From positions 1-49,242 of the forward strand of contig WJMH01000024.1 in NCBI GenBank assembly GCA_014728045.1: DNA of 49,242 bases, read 5' to 3'. Source of the DNA: Candidatus Omnitrophota bacterium. GTDB lineage: Bacteria > Omnitrophota > Gorgyraeia > Tantalellales > Tantalellaceae. A program made the translations under genes and the position numbers. The notes under the pieces are model-generated. The model was not told the origin of the DNA. It made no database searches and saw nothing but the letters and a program-made list of their open reading frames with translations. Of the stretch, positions 1 to 8,542 are shown piece by piece (position 1 is the stretch's first letter; the number at the start of each line of letters is the position of its first letter).

Positions 1-1
1 A

Positions 2-77
2 TGGTGACCCGCCTTGGACTCGAACCAAGCGCCCACGGCTTAAAAGGCCGTTGCTCTACCGGATGAGCTAGCGGGTC
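2..77 (-). tRNA. tRNA-Lys (anticodon UUU)
   Basis: On the minus strand a full cloverleaf can be drawn. The acceptor stem GACCCGC pairs with GCGGGTC, the discriminator is A and the CCA end is encoded. The anticodon stem ACGGC/GCCGT closes the loop CTTTTAA, which gives anticodon TTT (Lys). The T arm contains GGTTCGAGTCC. The 5' end lies one nucleotide after the frr stop codon in the same orientation, so the tRNA is probably cut out of the rpsB-tsf-pyrH-frr transcript. Confidence 0.96.
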
Positions 78-78
78 A

Positions 79-645
79 TTAGCCTTTTATTTCGGACTCT
101 TTTTCTTTAAGAGCGGTATCTATCTTTTTGATGTATTCGTCGGTCAGTTTCTGGACCTTGTCCTTGGTGTCGAACTTGTCATCCTCGGTCATCTTATTCT
201 GTTTCTCGAGTTTAACCGCCTCGTCTATCGCCTGATGCCTTGAATTCCTTATCGATATCTTTCCTTCTTCAGCGATCTTGTGCAGAACCTTCGCCAGCTC
301 TTCCCTTCTTTCGTGGGTCAGCTGGGGCATGGAAAGACGAATGACCTTCCCGTCATTGACCGGGGTTATACCTACATCCGAGGACATTATCGCTTTCTCT
401 ATCATGTCCATGGAATTTTTGTCCCACGGCTGTATTACTATAAGCCGCGGTTCGGGCGTCGTGATATTAGCAAGCTGCTTGAGCGGGGTCTTCGTGCCGT
501 AATAATCCACTCGTATCGCTTCCACTAAACGAGGATGCGCTCTTCCCGTACGTATGGTCGAGAACTGTTTCTGTACGGCTTCCACCGTGGTATCCATCCT
601 TGATCTGGTCTCTTTCAATATTCTGCCAAGTTCAGTGTCATGCAT
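79..645 (-). CDS. frr: Ribosome recycling factor
   Basis: Ribosome recycling factor splits post-termination ribosomes together with EF-G in the cytoplasm. The protein has the family pattern: an N-terminal helix with STIRTGRAHP near residues 30-39, then YYGTKTPL, IQPWDK and the C-terminal coiled-coil helices ending in KEKESEIKG. The reading frame opens at a TTG at 660 that overlaps the pyrH stop. The ATG at 645 has a good Shine-Dalgarno (GAGAGGTGA) eight bases ahead and gives 188 residues, close to the usual 185, so I chose it. It is the last protein gene of rpsB-tsf-pyrH-frr and is followed one base later by tRNA-Lys. Confidence 0.96.
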   Translation of the reverse strand: MHDTELGRILKETRSRMDTTVEAVQKQFSTIRTGRAHPRLVEAIRVDYYGTKTPLKQLANITTPEPRLIVIQPWDKNSMDMIEKAIMSSDVGITPVNDGKVIRLSMPQLTHERREELAKVLHKIAEEGKISIRNSRHQAIDEAVKLEKQNKMTEDDKFDTKDKVQKLTDEYIKKIDTALKEKESEIKG

Positions 646-656
646 AAGTTCACCTC

Positions 657-1373
657 TCAACTTATTGTGGTGCCTATCTTCTTGCCTTCAATGGCTTTCT
701 TGATATTACCCTTTTTCTTTATGTTAAAGACAACTATTGGCATATCGTTATCCATGCAAAGGCTTACAGCAGTGGCATCCATCACTTTAAGCTTCTTGCG
801 AAGAACCTCCATGTAGGAAAGTTCATCGAACCTCTTTGCTTTCTTGTGCTTTACGGGATCTTTTGAATAGACCCCGTCGACCTTGGTCGCCTTGAGTATC
901 ATGTCCGCGCCTATCTCGGTGGCCCTGAGGGCCGCGGCTGTATCGGTCGTAAAATACGGATTTCCCGTGCCGCAAACGAATATTACCACTCTTCCTCTTT
1001 CAAGATGGCGCACCGCTCGGCGCCTTATGTAAGGCTCGGCAAGTTCCCTCATCTCGATGGCGGTCATGACCCTTGTTTCGACCCCTATCCTTTCAAGGGC
1101 GTCCTGCAAGGCGAGACCGTTCAGCATGGTGGCAAGCATACCCATGTAATCGGCGTTGGACCTGTCCATCCCGCTGCTGGCCGCGGCAAGACCCCGGAAG
1201 ATGTTCCCTCCTCCTATTACAAGAGCTATCTCGACACCCTGCCTGCGGATCTCCTTGATCTGGGCGGCTATGGAATTATTGACATCCGGGTCTATACCGA
1301 AACCCAGGTCTCCCATGAGCGCTTCACCGCTTATCTTGAGAACAACTCTTTTGGCTTGTTTCTTTTTTGCCAT
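657..1373 (-). CDS. pyrH: UMP kinase
   Basis: Bacterial hexameric UMP kinase phosphorylates UMP to UDP with ATP, for pyrimidine nucleotide and cell-wall precursor synthesis. The 238-residue protein begins with a basic stretch and [12 protein letters not shown], then has [10 protein letters not shown], the [10 protein letters not shown] segment and [16 protein letters not shown], all typical of the amino acid kinase fold of PyrH. The ATG start has AGGAGC a few bases upstream. It sits between tsf and frr in the standard bacterial order. The TGA stop lies within the ribosome-binding region of frr, so the two are probably translationally coupled. Confidence 0.97.
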   Translation of the reverse strand: MAKKKQAKRVVLKISGEALMGDLGFGIDPDVNNSIAAQIKEIRRQGVEIALVIGGGNIFRGLAAASSGMDRSNADYMGMLATMLNGLALQDALERIGVETRVMTAIEMRELAEPYIRRRAVRHLERGRVVIFVCGTGNPYFTTDTAAALRATEIGADMILKATKVDGVYSKDPVKHKKAKRFDELSYMEVLRKKLKVMDATAVSLCMDNDMPIVVFNIKKKGNIKKAIEGKKIGTTIS

Positions 1374-1402
1374 TAAAGCTCCTGCCCTTCGTTCAATAAA
1401 AA

Positions 1403-1993
1403 CTAGCTCTCTTCGCCAACCTCGAACCTGACAAAGCGTTTGACCTTTATGTTCTCGCCCAGGGTCGCGATGCTCTGGGTAAGAAGGTCCTTGATCCTGA
1501 TGTTCGGGTCCTTAATGAAAGGCTGTTCGAGAAGGCATACTTCGGAAAAATATTTCTCCATCTTCCCGTCAACTATCTTCTCGACCACGTTATCCGGTTT
1601 ATCCTTGACCTGGGTACGGAAGATCTCCCGTTCTTTTTCTTTGGCTTCTTCGGGGACTTCTTCCTTCGAAACGTAAATGGGATTGGCCGCCGCGATCTGC
1701 ATAGAGAGATCCTTGGTCATTTTCCTGAAATCATGGTTCCTGGCCACGAAATCGGTCTCGCAGTTGACTTCGATGAGAACGCCTATCTTGTCACCCATGT
1801 GCACATAGCTTTCAATGACACCCTGCTCGGCAGTCCGGGTGGATTTTTTAGCGGCCTTTGCTATGCCTTTTTTTCTGAGTATTTCAACGGCTTTGTCGAT
1901 ATCACCGTTGGCTTCCTTAAGGGCGGTCTTGCATTCCATCATACCCGCCGATGTCTTGAACCTCAATTTTTTAACAGCATCCATCAAGTTCAT
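1403..1993 (-). CDS. tsf: Elongation factor Ts, short form
   Basis: EF-Ts is the nucleotide exchange factor for EF-Tu. The N-terminal UBA-like domain contains [16 protein letters not shown], and the core has the diagnostic TDFVARN near residue 80. At 196 residues it is the short form, like those of Thermus and cyanobacteria, rather than the roughly 280-residue enterobacterial form, so one core subdomain and the coiled-coil are reduced. The start ATG is preceded by GGAGGAG at good spacing. It lies 16 bases after rpsB. Confidence 0.96.
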   Translation of the reverse strand: MNLMDAVKKLRFKTSAGMMECKTALKEANGDIDKAVEILRKKGIAKAAKKSTRTAEQGVIESYVHMGDKIGVLIEVNCETDFVARNHDFRKMTKDLSMQIAAANPIYVSKEEVPEEAKEKEREIFRTQVKDKPDNVVEKIVDGKMEKYFSEVCLLEQPFIKDPNIRIKDLLTQSIATLGENIKVKRFVRFEVGEES

Positions 1994-2009
1994 TTATGTT
2001 CTCCTCCGT

Positions 2010-2942
2010 TTATTCGTCGTTAAGTTTAATGTCCCCTTCTATGGTATCCTCTATCCCGGTGGTCTGCTTTTCTTTTTCCTTCTCTTCTTCTTCATAGTCC
2101 GCAGGTTCTTCTTCGGAAGGCGCCTCTTCTTCCTCGCCGGAAGAGGATGTCTCCTCTTCAGCCTTTTCGGTTATGGTCTTTTCCGCTTCGGGCTTTTCTT
2201 CACCGACAGGTTCTTCCTGTTCGATTTTCTGCTCGCCCACGGGAGTGCCCATGAACTCGCTGCGCCCCTTCGCGGCCGCGTCAGCTAACGTCGTGACGAT
2301 ATACCTTATCGACCTTATGGCGTCATCATTGCCGGGTATGGGCAAATCGATCAGGTCAGGGTCGCAGTTGGTGTCTATAAGGCCTATGACGGGAATCCCT
2401 ATCTTCCTGGCCTCGGCCACGGCGATATGCTCGGCCTCGGCATCGATTATCACCAGGCAATCGGGAAGCTCTTTCATCTCCCGTATCCCCTCCAGGTTCT
2501 TGAGAAGCTTGTGCTCCTCCCTGTCCATCTGCGCTTTTTCCTTTTTGGTAAGGGCGGAATAGGTCTCGCTTTCCTTCATCTGCTGGAGGTTATCAAGCTT
2601 TTTCACGCTCTTCATGACGGTGCTGAAGTTGGTAAGACATCCCCCCAGCCAACGCTCATCGACGAAAAACATATCACACCTCTGGGCCTGTTCCCTTATG
2701 ATGTGTTTTGCCTGTTTTTTCGTGCCCGCGAAAAGTATCCTCTTACCTGATGCGGCAAGTTCGTAGACGAAATCAGCGGCTTTTTTAAGGGCCTGTTCCG
2801 TCTTGGTGAGATCAATTATATAGATACCGCTTTTGGCCCCGAAAATGTATTTCTCCATTTTCGGGTTCCATTTGTTGGTCTGGTGCCCGAAATGCACACC
2901 GTTCTCGAGAAGTTCTCTGATAACTTTGGATCCGACTGGCAT
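2010..2942 (-). CDS. rpsB: Ribosomal protein uS2 with long acidic tail
   Basis: Small-subunit protein uS2 begins [18 protein letters not shown] and continues with [22 protein letters not shown] and the [14 protein letters not shown] region. The frame is open upstream to 2987, but the ATG at 2942 has AGGAG just ahead and matches the family N-terminus, giving 310 residues. The usual length is about 230-260. The excess is a tail (about residues 237-310) made mostly of Glu with Lys, Ser and Pro, which is likely disordered. It is the first gene of the rpsB-tsf-pyrH-frr-tRNA-Lys operon, downstream of a clear promoter. Confidence 0.96.
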   Translation of the reverse strand: MPVGSKVIRELLENGVHFGHQTNKWNPKMEKYIFGAKSGIYIIDLTKTEQALKKAADFVYELAASGKRILFAGTKKQAKHIIREQAQRCDMFFVDERWLGGCLTNFSTVMKSVKKLDNLQQMKESETYSALTKKEKAQMDREEHKLLKNLEGIREMKELPDCLVIIDAEAEHIAVAEARKIGIPVIGLIDTNCDPDLIDLPIPGNDDAIRSIRYIVTTLADAAAKGRSEFMGTPVGEQKIEQEEPVGEEKPEAEKTITEKAEEETSSSGEEEEAPSEEEPADYEEEEKEKEKQTTGIEDTIEGDIKLNDE

Positions 2943-3060
2943 TGTTCTTTCTCCTTCTGTTTCCCGGCCAAACCGTGCTTTGCGCAATTTAAGAACCTTC
3001 CAAAGGTCATTACGCGCATCGCGTTTAACCTCGTTTAAATAAAATACATACTGAACGATT

Positions 3061-3088
3061 ATTATATAGAAATCATATATAAATTCAA
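3061..3088 (-). promoter_or_regulatory. Promoter of the rpsB operon
   Basis: Read on the minus strand, a -35 box TTGAAT (3083-3088) and a perfect -10 box TATAAT (3061-3066) are separated by 16 bases in an AT-rich stretch. The predicted start is near 3054, giving a leader of about 110 bases before the rpsB ATG at 2942. Such leaders upstream of rpsB are autoregulatory (uS2-binding) in several phyla, but I could not assign a known fold here. Confidence 0.75.
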
Positions 3089-3170
3089 GTGTTTTATGAT
3101 ATTTTTTGCAAAATCTTTAAAAAAGGGGCTTTTCCCGGGGAAAATGCTCACTTGAAGGGACCGGGCAGAC

Positions 3171-4997
3171 TCAGGTCTGGCTTATGAACTGCATTTCATA
3201 AAGCCTTTTATACAAGGGACTTATCTCGAGAAGTTCCTCGTGCCTGCCGGTTTCGACGATCTTTCCCTTATCGATCACAACTATCTTGTCGGCGTGGGTT
3301 ATGGTGCTGAGCCTGTGGGCTATAACCACAACTGTACGCCCTTTCATGAGGTTGTTAATGGCCTCCTGAACGAGTTTTTCACTTTCAGTATCAAGCTGGG
3401 AGGTAGCCTCATCGAAGATAAGTATGGGCGGGTTCTTGTATACCGCTCTTGCTATGGCTATCCTCTGCCTCTGACCTCCGGATATCTTAAGCCCCCTTTC
3501 ACCGATAACGGTATCATATCCCCTGGGGAAATCCTTGATGAACCTGTGGGCGTTGGCGGCTTTGGCCACTCGAACGAGTTTCTGCTCGTCTACATCTTCA
3601 TGTCCGTAGCAGATATTGTTCTTGACCGTATCGTTGAATAGCAGCGTCTCCTGCGTTACCAAGCCTATCTGCCTTCTGAGCGAACGTATCTTCACCTGCC
3701 TGAGGTCCTTGCCATCTATTTCCACGCTGCCCTCAACCGGGTCATAGAATCTGGGGATCAGGTTGGCGAGGGTGCTTTTTCCGCCGCCGGAAGGCCCGAC
3801 CAGGGCGACGACCTGGCCTTTTTCGATGGTAAGATCTATCCCTTTAAGGACCTCTTCCTCGGCTTCCTTGTCATACTTGAAGTGGACGTTATCGAACCTT
3901 ATCCTGCTATTGAAAGGCTCCAGCTCGACCGCTCCGGGAGAGTCTTTTATCGATACCGGCTCATCCAATAGATCGAATATCCTGTCCGCCGCGGCCAGCG
4001 CCTGCTGGTTGATGCCGTAAACGTTGCTGAGTTTCTTCATGGGTTTCATCATGCTGAATATAGCCGCAAGGAACGCCGTAAAAACGCCCGCTGAAAGCTC
4101 GCCGGTTATTATGCTCTTACCGGCTATCCACATGATAACGGCGACGCATAGAACCCCCATCGCCTCGGTGAGAGGGCTGACCACCTTCATGCGTTTTATG
4201 GATTTCATGTTGAGCTTATAGAAACCCCTGTTATGCTCCTTGAACCTGTTCCATTCATAATCCTGCATGCAGAAGGACTTGACCAGTTTCATGCCCACTA
4301 TGGTCTCAAGCAGCATGTTGTTTATATCGCCTATCTTCTCCTGCGAGCTCTGGCTGATCTTGCGAAGCCTTTTGCCGATCTTCACCACCGGGAACAGTAT
4401 CAGCGGGAAAATTATAAGGCTGACCAGTATAAGGCTCCAGGGAATACCGAAATATACCTTGATGCTGATAAGAAGAGCCGCGTACACCGTAAGCTGTATG
4501 GGCTGGTAAAAAGTATCCGCTATACCGCTGCTTATCGCGTCGCGTATCACGGCCGCGTCATAGGTTATGCGCGACATGAGATGCCCGGTGGGGTTCTTGC
4601 TGTAAAAATCCATCGAAAGGTCCTGCAGTTTCCTGTAGATGGTATTCTTGAGGTCTCTTATCACTCTCTGGCTGACCGCGCTCATCAGGTATGTCTGGAG
4701 GAACTCGAAGAGGCCTTTGAACAGGAAGAAAATGACCACCAGTACCGTCATGATGTTAAGAAGCTTTAAGCTTGGAAGTGAATTCACCTTATTAACGGTC
4801 TGAACGAGTATATCGGGAGCGTTTATCCCGGGGGGCATGACTATGTCCTTGCCGCTTATTATCTTATCTACAAGCGGTATGATCAGCCCCAGGGGAGAGG
4901 CGCTGAACGCCGTAGCCAGGACCATGCAGACCACCGCCAGGGCAAAAATACCCCCGTGCGGCAGCATGATCTTGATAAATCTGAAGTAATTTTTCAT
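3171..4997 (-). CDS. msbA: ABC exporter, MsbA type (lipid A flippase)
   Basis: The 608-residue protein is a half-size ABC exporter. A six-helix transmembrane domain fills about residues 1-320. It is followed by a nucleotide-binding domain with Walker A GPSGGGKST near 400, signature SGGQRQRIAIARA near 505, Walker B ILIFDEATSQLD and the H-loop VVIAHRLST near 563. MsbA dimers flip core-lipid A across the inner membrane. The assignment to lipid A rests on the nearby lpx genes and on length, because the fold alone does not fix the substrate. It has its own promoter and is divergent from the Gfo/Idh gene. A general lipid or peptide exporter remains possible. Confidence 0.85.
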   Translation of the reverse strand: MKNYFRFIKIMLPHGGIFALAVVCMVLATAFSASPLGLIIPLVDKIISGKDIVMPPGINAPDILVQTVNKVNSLPSLKLLNIMTVLVVIFFLFKGLFEFLQTYLMSAVSQRVIRDLKNTIYRKLQDLSMDFYSKNPTGHLMSRITYDAAVIRDAISSGIADTFYQPIQLTVYAALLISIKVYFGIPWSLILVSLIIFPLILFPVVKIGKRLRKISQSSQEKIGDINNMLLETIVGMKLVKSFCMQDYEWNRFKEHNRGFYKLNMKSIKRMKVVSPLTEAMGVLCVAVIMWIAGKSIITGELSAGVFTAFLAAIFSMMKPMKKLSNVYGINQQALAAADRIFDLLDEPVSIKDSPGAVELEPFNSRIRFDNVHFKYDKEAEEEVLKGIDLTIEKGQVVALVGPSGGGKSTLANLIPRFYDPVEGSVEIDGKDLRQVKIRSLRRQIGLVTQETLLFNDTVKNNICYGHEDVDEQKLVRVAKAANAHRFIKDFPRGYDTVIGERGLKISGGQRQRIAIARAVYKNPPILIFDEATSQLDTESEKLVQEAINNLMKGRTVVVIAHRLSTITHADKIVVIDKGKIVETGRHEELLEISPLYKRLYEMQFISQT

Positions 4998-5032
4998 TAA
5001 TTTAAGCCTTTCTTAGCCATTCATAAATGATG

Positions 5033-5061
5033 ATTTTAACACATGTTACCCCCTTTGTCGA
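5033..5061 (-). promoter_or_regulatory. Promoter of msbA
   Basis: On the minus strand TCGACA (5056-5061) and TAAAAT (5033-5038) are separated by exactly 17 bases. Each differs from the sigma-70 consensus at one position. The leader to the msbA ATG would be about 30 bases. Confidence 0.6.
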
Positions 5062-5094
5062 GGTATTCAGTCTGCCCGGAAGCTCCCGAAATAC

Positions 5095-5123
5095 TTGCTC
5101 TCGAGGCACGATAGTGTTATAAT
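5095..5123 (+). promoter_or_regulatory. Promoter of the Gfo/Idh gene
   Basis: TTGCTC (5095-5100) and a perfect TATAAT (5118-5123) are separated by 17 bases on the plus strand. The start would be near 5130, about 40 bases before the ATG. With the msbA promoter facing the other way, this forms a compact divergent control region. Confidence 0.65.
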
Positions 5124-5171
5124 TTCCAGAAGAATTTACTGGCGAATAAACTGTTAGCACCTTTAGATACT

Positions 5172-6119
5172 ATGGAAAAACTGCGAGTAGCTGTTGTAGG
5201 AACGGGCCACCTCGGCTCTTTTCACGCCAAAGTTTATTCGACGATCTCCAGAAGGTCGCCGATAGAACTTGTTGGAGTATGCGACAAGAATAAAAAAGCC
5301 GCCAAAGAGGTCGGCAAAAGGTATAACGTTCCTTATTGCACCGATTACCACGAGCTCCTGGATAAAACGGACGCCGTCAGTATAGTCGTCCCCACCACTC
5401 TGCATTACCAGGTGGCAAAGGATTTCCTGAAAGCGGGCAAACACGTCCTTATAGAAAAACCCATTACCAAGACGCTTGAGGAAGCGGATGAGCTTATAAA
5501 GCTCGCCGAAGAAAAGAACCTGGTCCTCCAGGTGGGGCACATCGAAAGGTTCAATTCAGCGGTGCGGGCGATAGAACCGCTGATCCTGCAGCCCAAATTC
5601 ATCGAATGCCAGAGACTGGGGTCCATCAAAAGAAAAAAACGCATAAAGGATGTCGGCGTGGTTCTGGACTTGATGATACACGATATTGACATCATACTCG
5701 GTCTGGTAAACTCAAAGGTCAAGGATATCGAAGCGGTCGGGATAAGCACTGTTTCCGATCACGAGGACCTGGCCAACGTGCGTCTTACCTTCCAGAACAA
5801 CATGATAGCCGACATCACCGCAAGCCGCGTGACCAAGGAAGAGACCCGCAAGATACGCATCTTCCAGGAACAATCCTACATCCTCCTGGATTTCAAGCAC
5901 CAGGAAGCGTTCCTTTTCTTGAAATCGGACGAAGAGCTGGAAAAGCAGAAGATCCGCATAAGGAAAAAGGACGCGCTCAAAGTCGAACTGAAATCCTTTA
6001 TAGACTGCGTGCGCAAGGACAAAAAACCGGTGGTCTCCGGCCAGGAAGGCCGCCAGGCCCTGCAGGTGGCGCTGGATATACTCGAGAAGATAAACAGCAA
6101 CCAGGCCTCACTGCTATAA
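5172..6119 (+). CDS. Gfo/Idh/MocA-family NAD(P)-dependent oxidoreductase, GnnA-like candidate
   Basis: The 315-residue protein has an N-terminal Rossmann fold with the GTGHLG nucleotide motif at about residues 11-16. The EKP motif of the family (VLIEKPIT) is near residue 97, followed by VGHIERFNSAV and a C-terminal alpha/beta domain. The family oxidises sugars or sugar nucleotides. The GHIERFN-type segment and the position beside lpxB recall UDP-GlcNAc 3-dehydrogenases (GnnA), which start the route to a 3-amino lipid A sugar. That specific role is inference, and no GnnB-type aminotransferase lies in the window. It is the only plus-strand gene among the lpx genes and ends seven bases from the convergent lpxB stop. 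Confidence 0.8.
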   Translation: MEKLRVAVVGTGHLGSFHAKVYSTISRRSPIELVGVCDKNKKAAKEVGKRYNVPYCTDYHELLDKTDAVSIVVPTTLHYQVAKDFLKAGKHVLIEKPITKTLEEADELIKLAEEKNLVLQVGHIERFNSAVRAIEPLILQPKFIECQRLGSIKRKKRIKDVGVVLDLMIHDIDIILGLVNSKVKDIEAVGISTVSDHEDLANVRLTFQNNMIADITASRVTKEETRKIRIFQEQSYILLDFKHQEAFLFLKSDEELEKQKIRIRKKDALKVELKSFIDCVRKDKKPVVSGQEGRQALQVALDILEKINSNQASLL

Positions 6120-6126
6120 ACCCCGG

Positions 6127-7248
6127 TCAACTTATATTTTCGTCGATAAACCGCTTGATCTCTTCGGCGGCGCGGCGCGAAGCGCCTTTTTCTCCGAGAT
6201 GGCGCTTGACTTCGGCGAGGTCTTTTCTGATACTTTCCATCCTAGTATTATCTGATAGTATCTCAAGTGTCTTCGCGGAAAGATTACCGGCAGTGGCCTC
6301 TGCCTGAAGCAATTCCGGCACGACCTGGCGCCCTGCGATTATGTTGACCAGCCCCAGAAACGGGACCCGCCTGAGGATCTTGTAGAATAGCTCTGTTATG
6401 ACGGAAGCTTTATAAGTTATGATCATGGGTTTTTCCATGATCGCCGTCTCCAGCGTGGCGGTTCCGGAAGTTACGATCGCGAAGTCGCTCCTCGCCAGGC
6501 ACCCGAAAGTATCGTTCCTCACCCTTTCCAAGTCCAGCGAACCGTGAACTGAGGTCATCTCACTGTATGTACTTTCGGGGATATTCGCGCTTTCGGCCAG
6601 GATGAACCTTGTATCATCGCACGATGAATTTATCTTTTCCGCCGCATCAAGCATAACGGGCAGCATGCTGTGGACCTCGTTCTCCCTGGACCCGGGAAGA
6701 AGAGCGACAGTTTTGCCTTTGCTCTCACCAGATCCTTCTCTGGGAGCCTCGTCCACCAGTGGGTGCCCCACAAAAACCGCGTCTATCCCGTTATCCTCAA
6801 GAAGTTTCTGCTCGAAATCGAACAGGACAAGTGCTTTCGATACATGTTCTTTGATAGCACCAAGCCGCCAGGCTCCCCAGGCCCATACTTGGGGTATTAT
6901 GTAATAGATGACAGGTATCCCTTGGCGGTGCAAGAATTTCGCTGTTTTCAGGTTGAACCCGGGATAGTCTATGAGTATGGCAAGGTCCGGCTTCCTTTCA
7001 AGGACCTGCGTGGTGATCTTGCGGTAATGGGCGTGCACGCTCGGCAGCTTCCTGAGAACCTCCACGAGGCCTACCATGGAAAGGTCCCGGACATGTTCGA
7101 TGATCTCGACCCCGCACGCGGACATATTATCCCCGCCAAACCCCCAGAAACGCGCCTTCTCCAGAAGAGGCCCAAGTTCAGATAGAAGCTCCCCTCCTCT
7201 TACGTCACCGGAAGCTTCTCCGGCTATTATCAAGATGTTCTTTTCCAT
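6127..7248 (-). CDS. lpxB: Lipid-A-disaccharide synthase
   Basis: LpxB, a GT19-family glycosyltransferase at the inner membrane, joins UDP-2,3-diacylglucosamine and lipid X. The protein starts with ILIIAGEASGDVRG and has GFGGDNM, then ILIDYPGFN near 100, YYIIPQVWAWG, FVGHPLVD and the late SGTATLETA segment, all characteristic of LpxB. The frame opens at a TTG at 7275 overlapping the lpxI stop. The ATG at 7248 fits the family N-terminus better (373 residues), although neither start has a strong Shine-Dalgarno. It is the last gene of the long minus-strand run and directly faces the Gfo/Idh gene. Confidence 0.95.
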   Translation of the reverse strand: MEKNILIIAGEASGDVRGGELLSELGPLLEKARFWGFGGDNMSACGVEIIEHVRDLSMVGLVEVLRKLPSVHAHYRKITTQVLERKPDLAILIDYPGFNLKTAKFLHRQGIPVIYYIIPQVWAWGAWRLGAIKEHVSKALVLFDFEQKLLEDNGIDAVFVGHPLVDEAPREGSGESKGKTVALLPGSRENEVHSMLPVMLDAAEKINSSCDDTRFILAESANIPESTYSEMTSVHGSLDLERVRNDTFGCLARSDFAIVTSGTATLETAIMEKPMIITYKASVITELFYKILRRVPFLGLVNIIAGRQVVPELLQAEATAGNLSAKTLEILSDNTRMESIRKDLAEVKRHLGEKGASRRAAEEIKRFIDENIS

Positions 7249-7271
7249 GGATCTAAAAGCAAACAGGCCCG

Positions 7272-8072
7272 TCAAAGGGCCTGGATGGTTATTCCGGAGG
7301 CATCCGCCGTTTCTATGAATTCATCCCTGTCCAACAGGTACATACGAGCGCTTTCTATGGCCAGCGCGGTGTAGCCGTTCTCGGCAAGCATTTCAGCGGT
7401 GCGGATGCCGACGGTGGGGACGTCCCATCTCATGTCCTGCTGGGGCCGGCTGACCTTGACCATAACGCAACCCTTGCCGGCGATACTGCTGGCTCTTTCT
7501 ATGGTGGCATCCGTACCTTCCATGGCCTCGACGGCTACCACGGCTCCGTCTTTGACGATAACCGTCTGTCCTATGTCCGCCTCGGCCAGTTTTTTTGCCA
7601 TGCCGAAGCCAAACTCTATATCCTTCTGGACGTTTCCAGCCGGAGTCACCGCGCCCAGAACGCCTTTACCCGGCAGCAGATGCGAAAGGTACCTCTTGCA
7701 GTCTATAACTTCAACCCCTACTTGAGCGAGGCGCCTGGTGGCTTCCTCCAGGATGGAATAATCGCTCCTGTCTCCCAGTGACTCTAGACCCTCCCTTGAA
7801 TCATTGTCAAGCTGACCGTCCTTATATATAACGCTTTTATCGACCTTCCCGACCAGAGCGATCTGTCGCAGCCTCTCTTTTACCAGCAGGAACATGAATT
7901 TGGCATACTGCCCGAAATCAAGCCAGTATATCCTGTCGGCCTCTCTCTCGACCTCTGGCAGCGCCATCTGGTTCAGGGCGAACACCACCACCTGGTCCCC
8001 CTGTTTTTTCGCGGACTTGATGAATTCAAGGGGCAATGTTCCCCCTCCAGCTATGAGACCTACCTTGTTCAT
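7272..8072 (-). CDS. lpxI: UDP-2,3-diacylglucosamine pyrophosphatase LpxI
   Basis: LpxI (DUF1009) hydrolyses UDP-2,3-diacyl-GlcN to lipid X. It is a non-homologous replacement of LpxH. The 266-residue protein starts VGLIAGGGTLPLEF. It has the WLDFGQYAKF and LVGKVDKS segments and a C-terminal half with DGAVVAVEAMEGTDATI and KVSRPQQDMRWDVPTVG, which match the family pattern. Its ATG overlaps the fabZ TGA as ATGA, so translation is probably coupled. In many genomes lpxA lies between fabZ and lpxI, but here the two genes are directly fused by overlap. Confidence 0.93.
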   Translation of the reverse strand: MNKVGLIAGGGTLPLEFIKSAKKQGDQVVVFALNQMALPEVEREADRIYWLDFGQYAKFMFLLVKERLRQIALVGKVDKSVIYKDGQLDNDSREGLESLGDRSDYSILEEATRRLAQVGVEVIDCKRYLSHLLPGKGVLGAVTPAGNVQKDIEFGFGMAKKLAEADIGQTVIVKDGAVVAVEAMEGTDATIERASSIAGKGCVMVKVSRPQQDMRWDVPTVGIRTAEMLAENGYTALAIESARMYLLDRDEFIETADASGITIQAL

Positions 8073-8527
8073 TTCTGCGATTTTCCCTTGTCCACCAGAC
8101 TGAACATGAGGTCCGCTTCGCAGACGAGGTCGCCGTCGACCCTGGCTTCCCCATGAGTCTGGACAATGCTCTTTCTGGATATTTTCTCGACCCTGACATC
8201 AAAGACCAGCTGATCCCCCGGCTGAACGGGTTTGCGGAATTTGGCGTTGTTAATGGTCATGAAGAAAGCGAGTTTGTCGCCGGCCTCTTCTCCCATCATA
8301 GCGAGTATCCCCCCGGCCTGGGCCAGAGCTTCTATCTGCAGCACGCCGGGCATGATCGGTTCTCCCGGGAAATGCCCCTGAAAGAATAATTCGTTCATGG
8401 TGACGTTCTTGATGGCCTTTATCCACTCCTTTTCCTTGTAATCGATGACCCGGTCTACCAGAAGAAAAGGATACCTGTGTGGCAGATACTCCATAATTTT
8501 TTTGATGTCGATCGTTTTCCCGCCCAT
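8069..8527 (-). CDS. fabZ: 3-hydroxyacyl-ACP dehydratase
   Basis: FabZ removes water from 3-hydroxyacyl-ACP in fatty acid elongation, competing with LpxA and LpxC for the 3-hydroxyacyl pool. The hot-dog fold motif FQGHFPGEPIMPGV carries the catalytic His52, and Glu66 lies in LQIEALAQ. PHRYPFLLVDRV near residues 16-26 is also typical. At 152 residues it is standard length. It lies 15 bases after lpxC and overlaps lpxI by four bases. It is not fused to lpxC as it is in some Bacteroidota. Confidence 0.96.
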   Translation of the reverse strand: MGGKTIDIKKIMEYLPHRYPFLLVDRVIDYKEKEWIKAIKNVTMNELFFQGHFPGEPIMPGVLQIEALAQAGGILAMMGEEAGDKLAFFMTINNAKFRKPVQPGDQLVFDVRVEKISRKSIVQTHGEARVDGDLVCEADLMFSLVDKGKSQK

Positions 8528-8542
8528 TACTCTTCCTTTCTT

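Noticed and set aside
2816-3019. Alternative minus-strand ORF overlapping the start of rpsB
   Set aside because: It is out of frame with rpsB, has no family features, and lies across the uS2 start and its Shine-Dalgarno.
3166-3179. Small hairpin CAGAC-CTGA-GTCTG at the msbA stop, and a GGG/CCC stem near 3121-3140
   Set aside because: The first has no T tract and overlaps the stop codon. The second has only a three-pair stem. Neither is convincing as a terminator.
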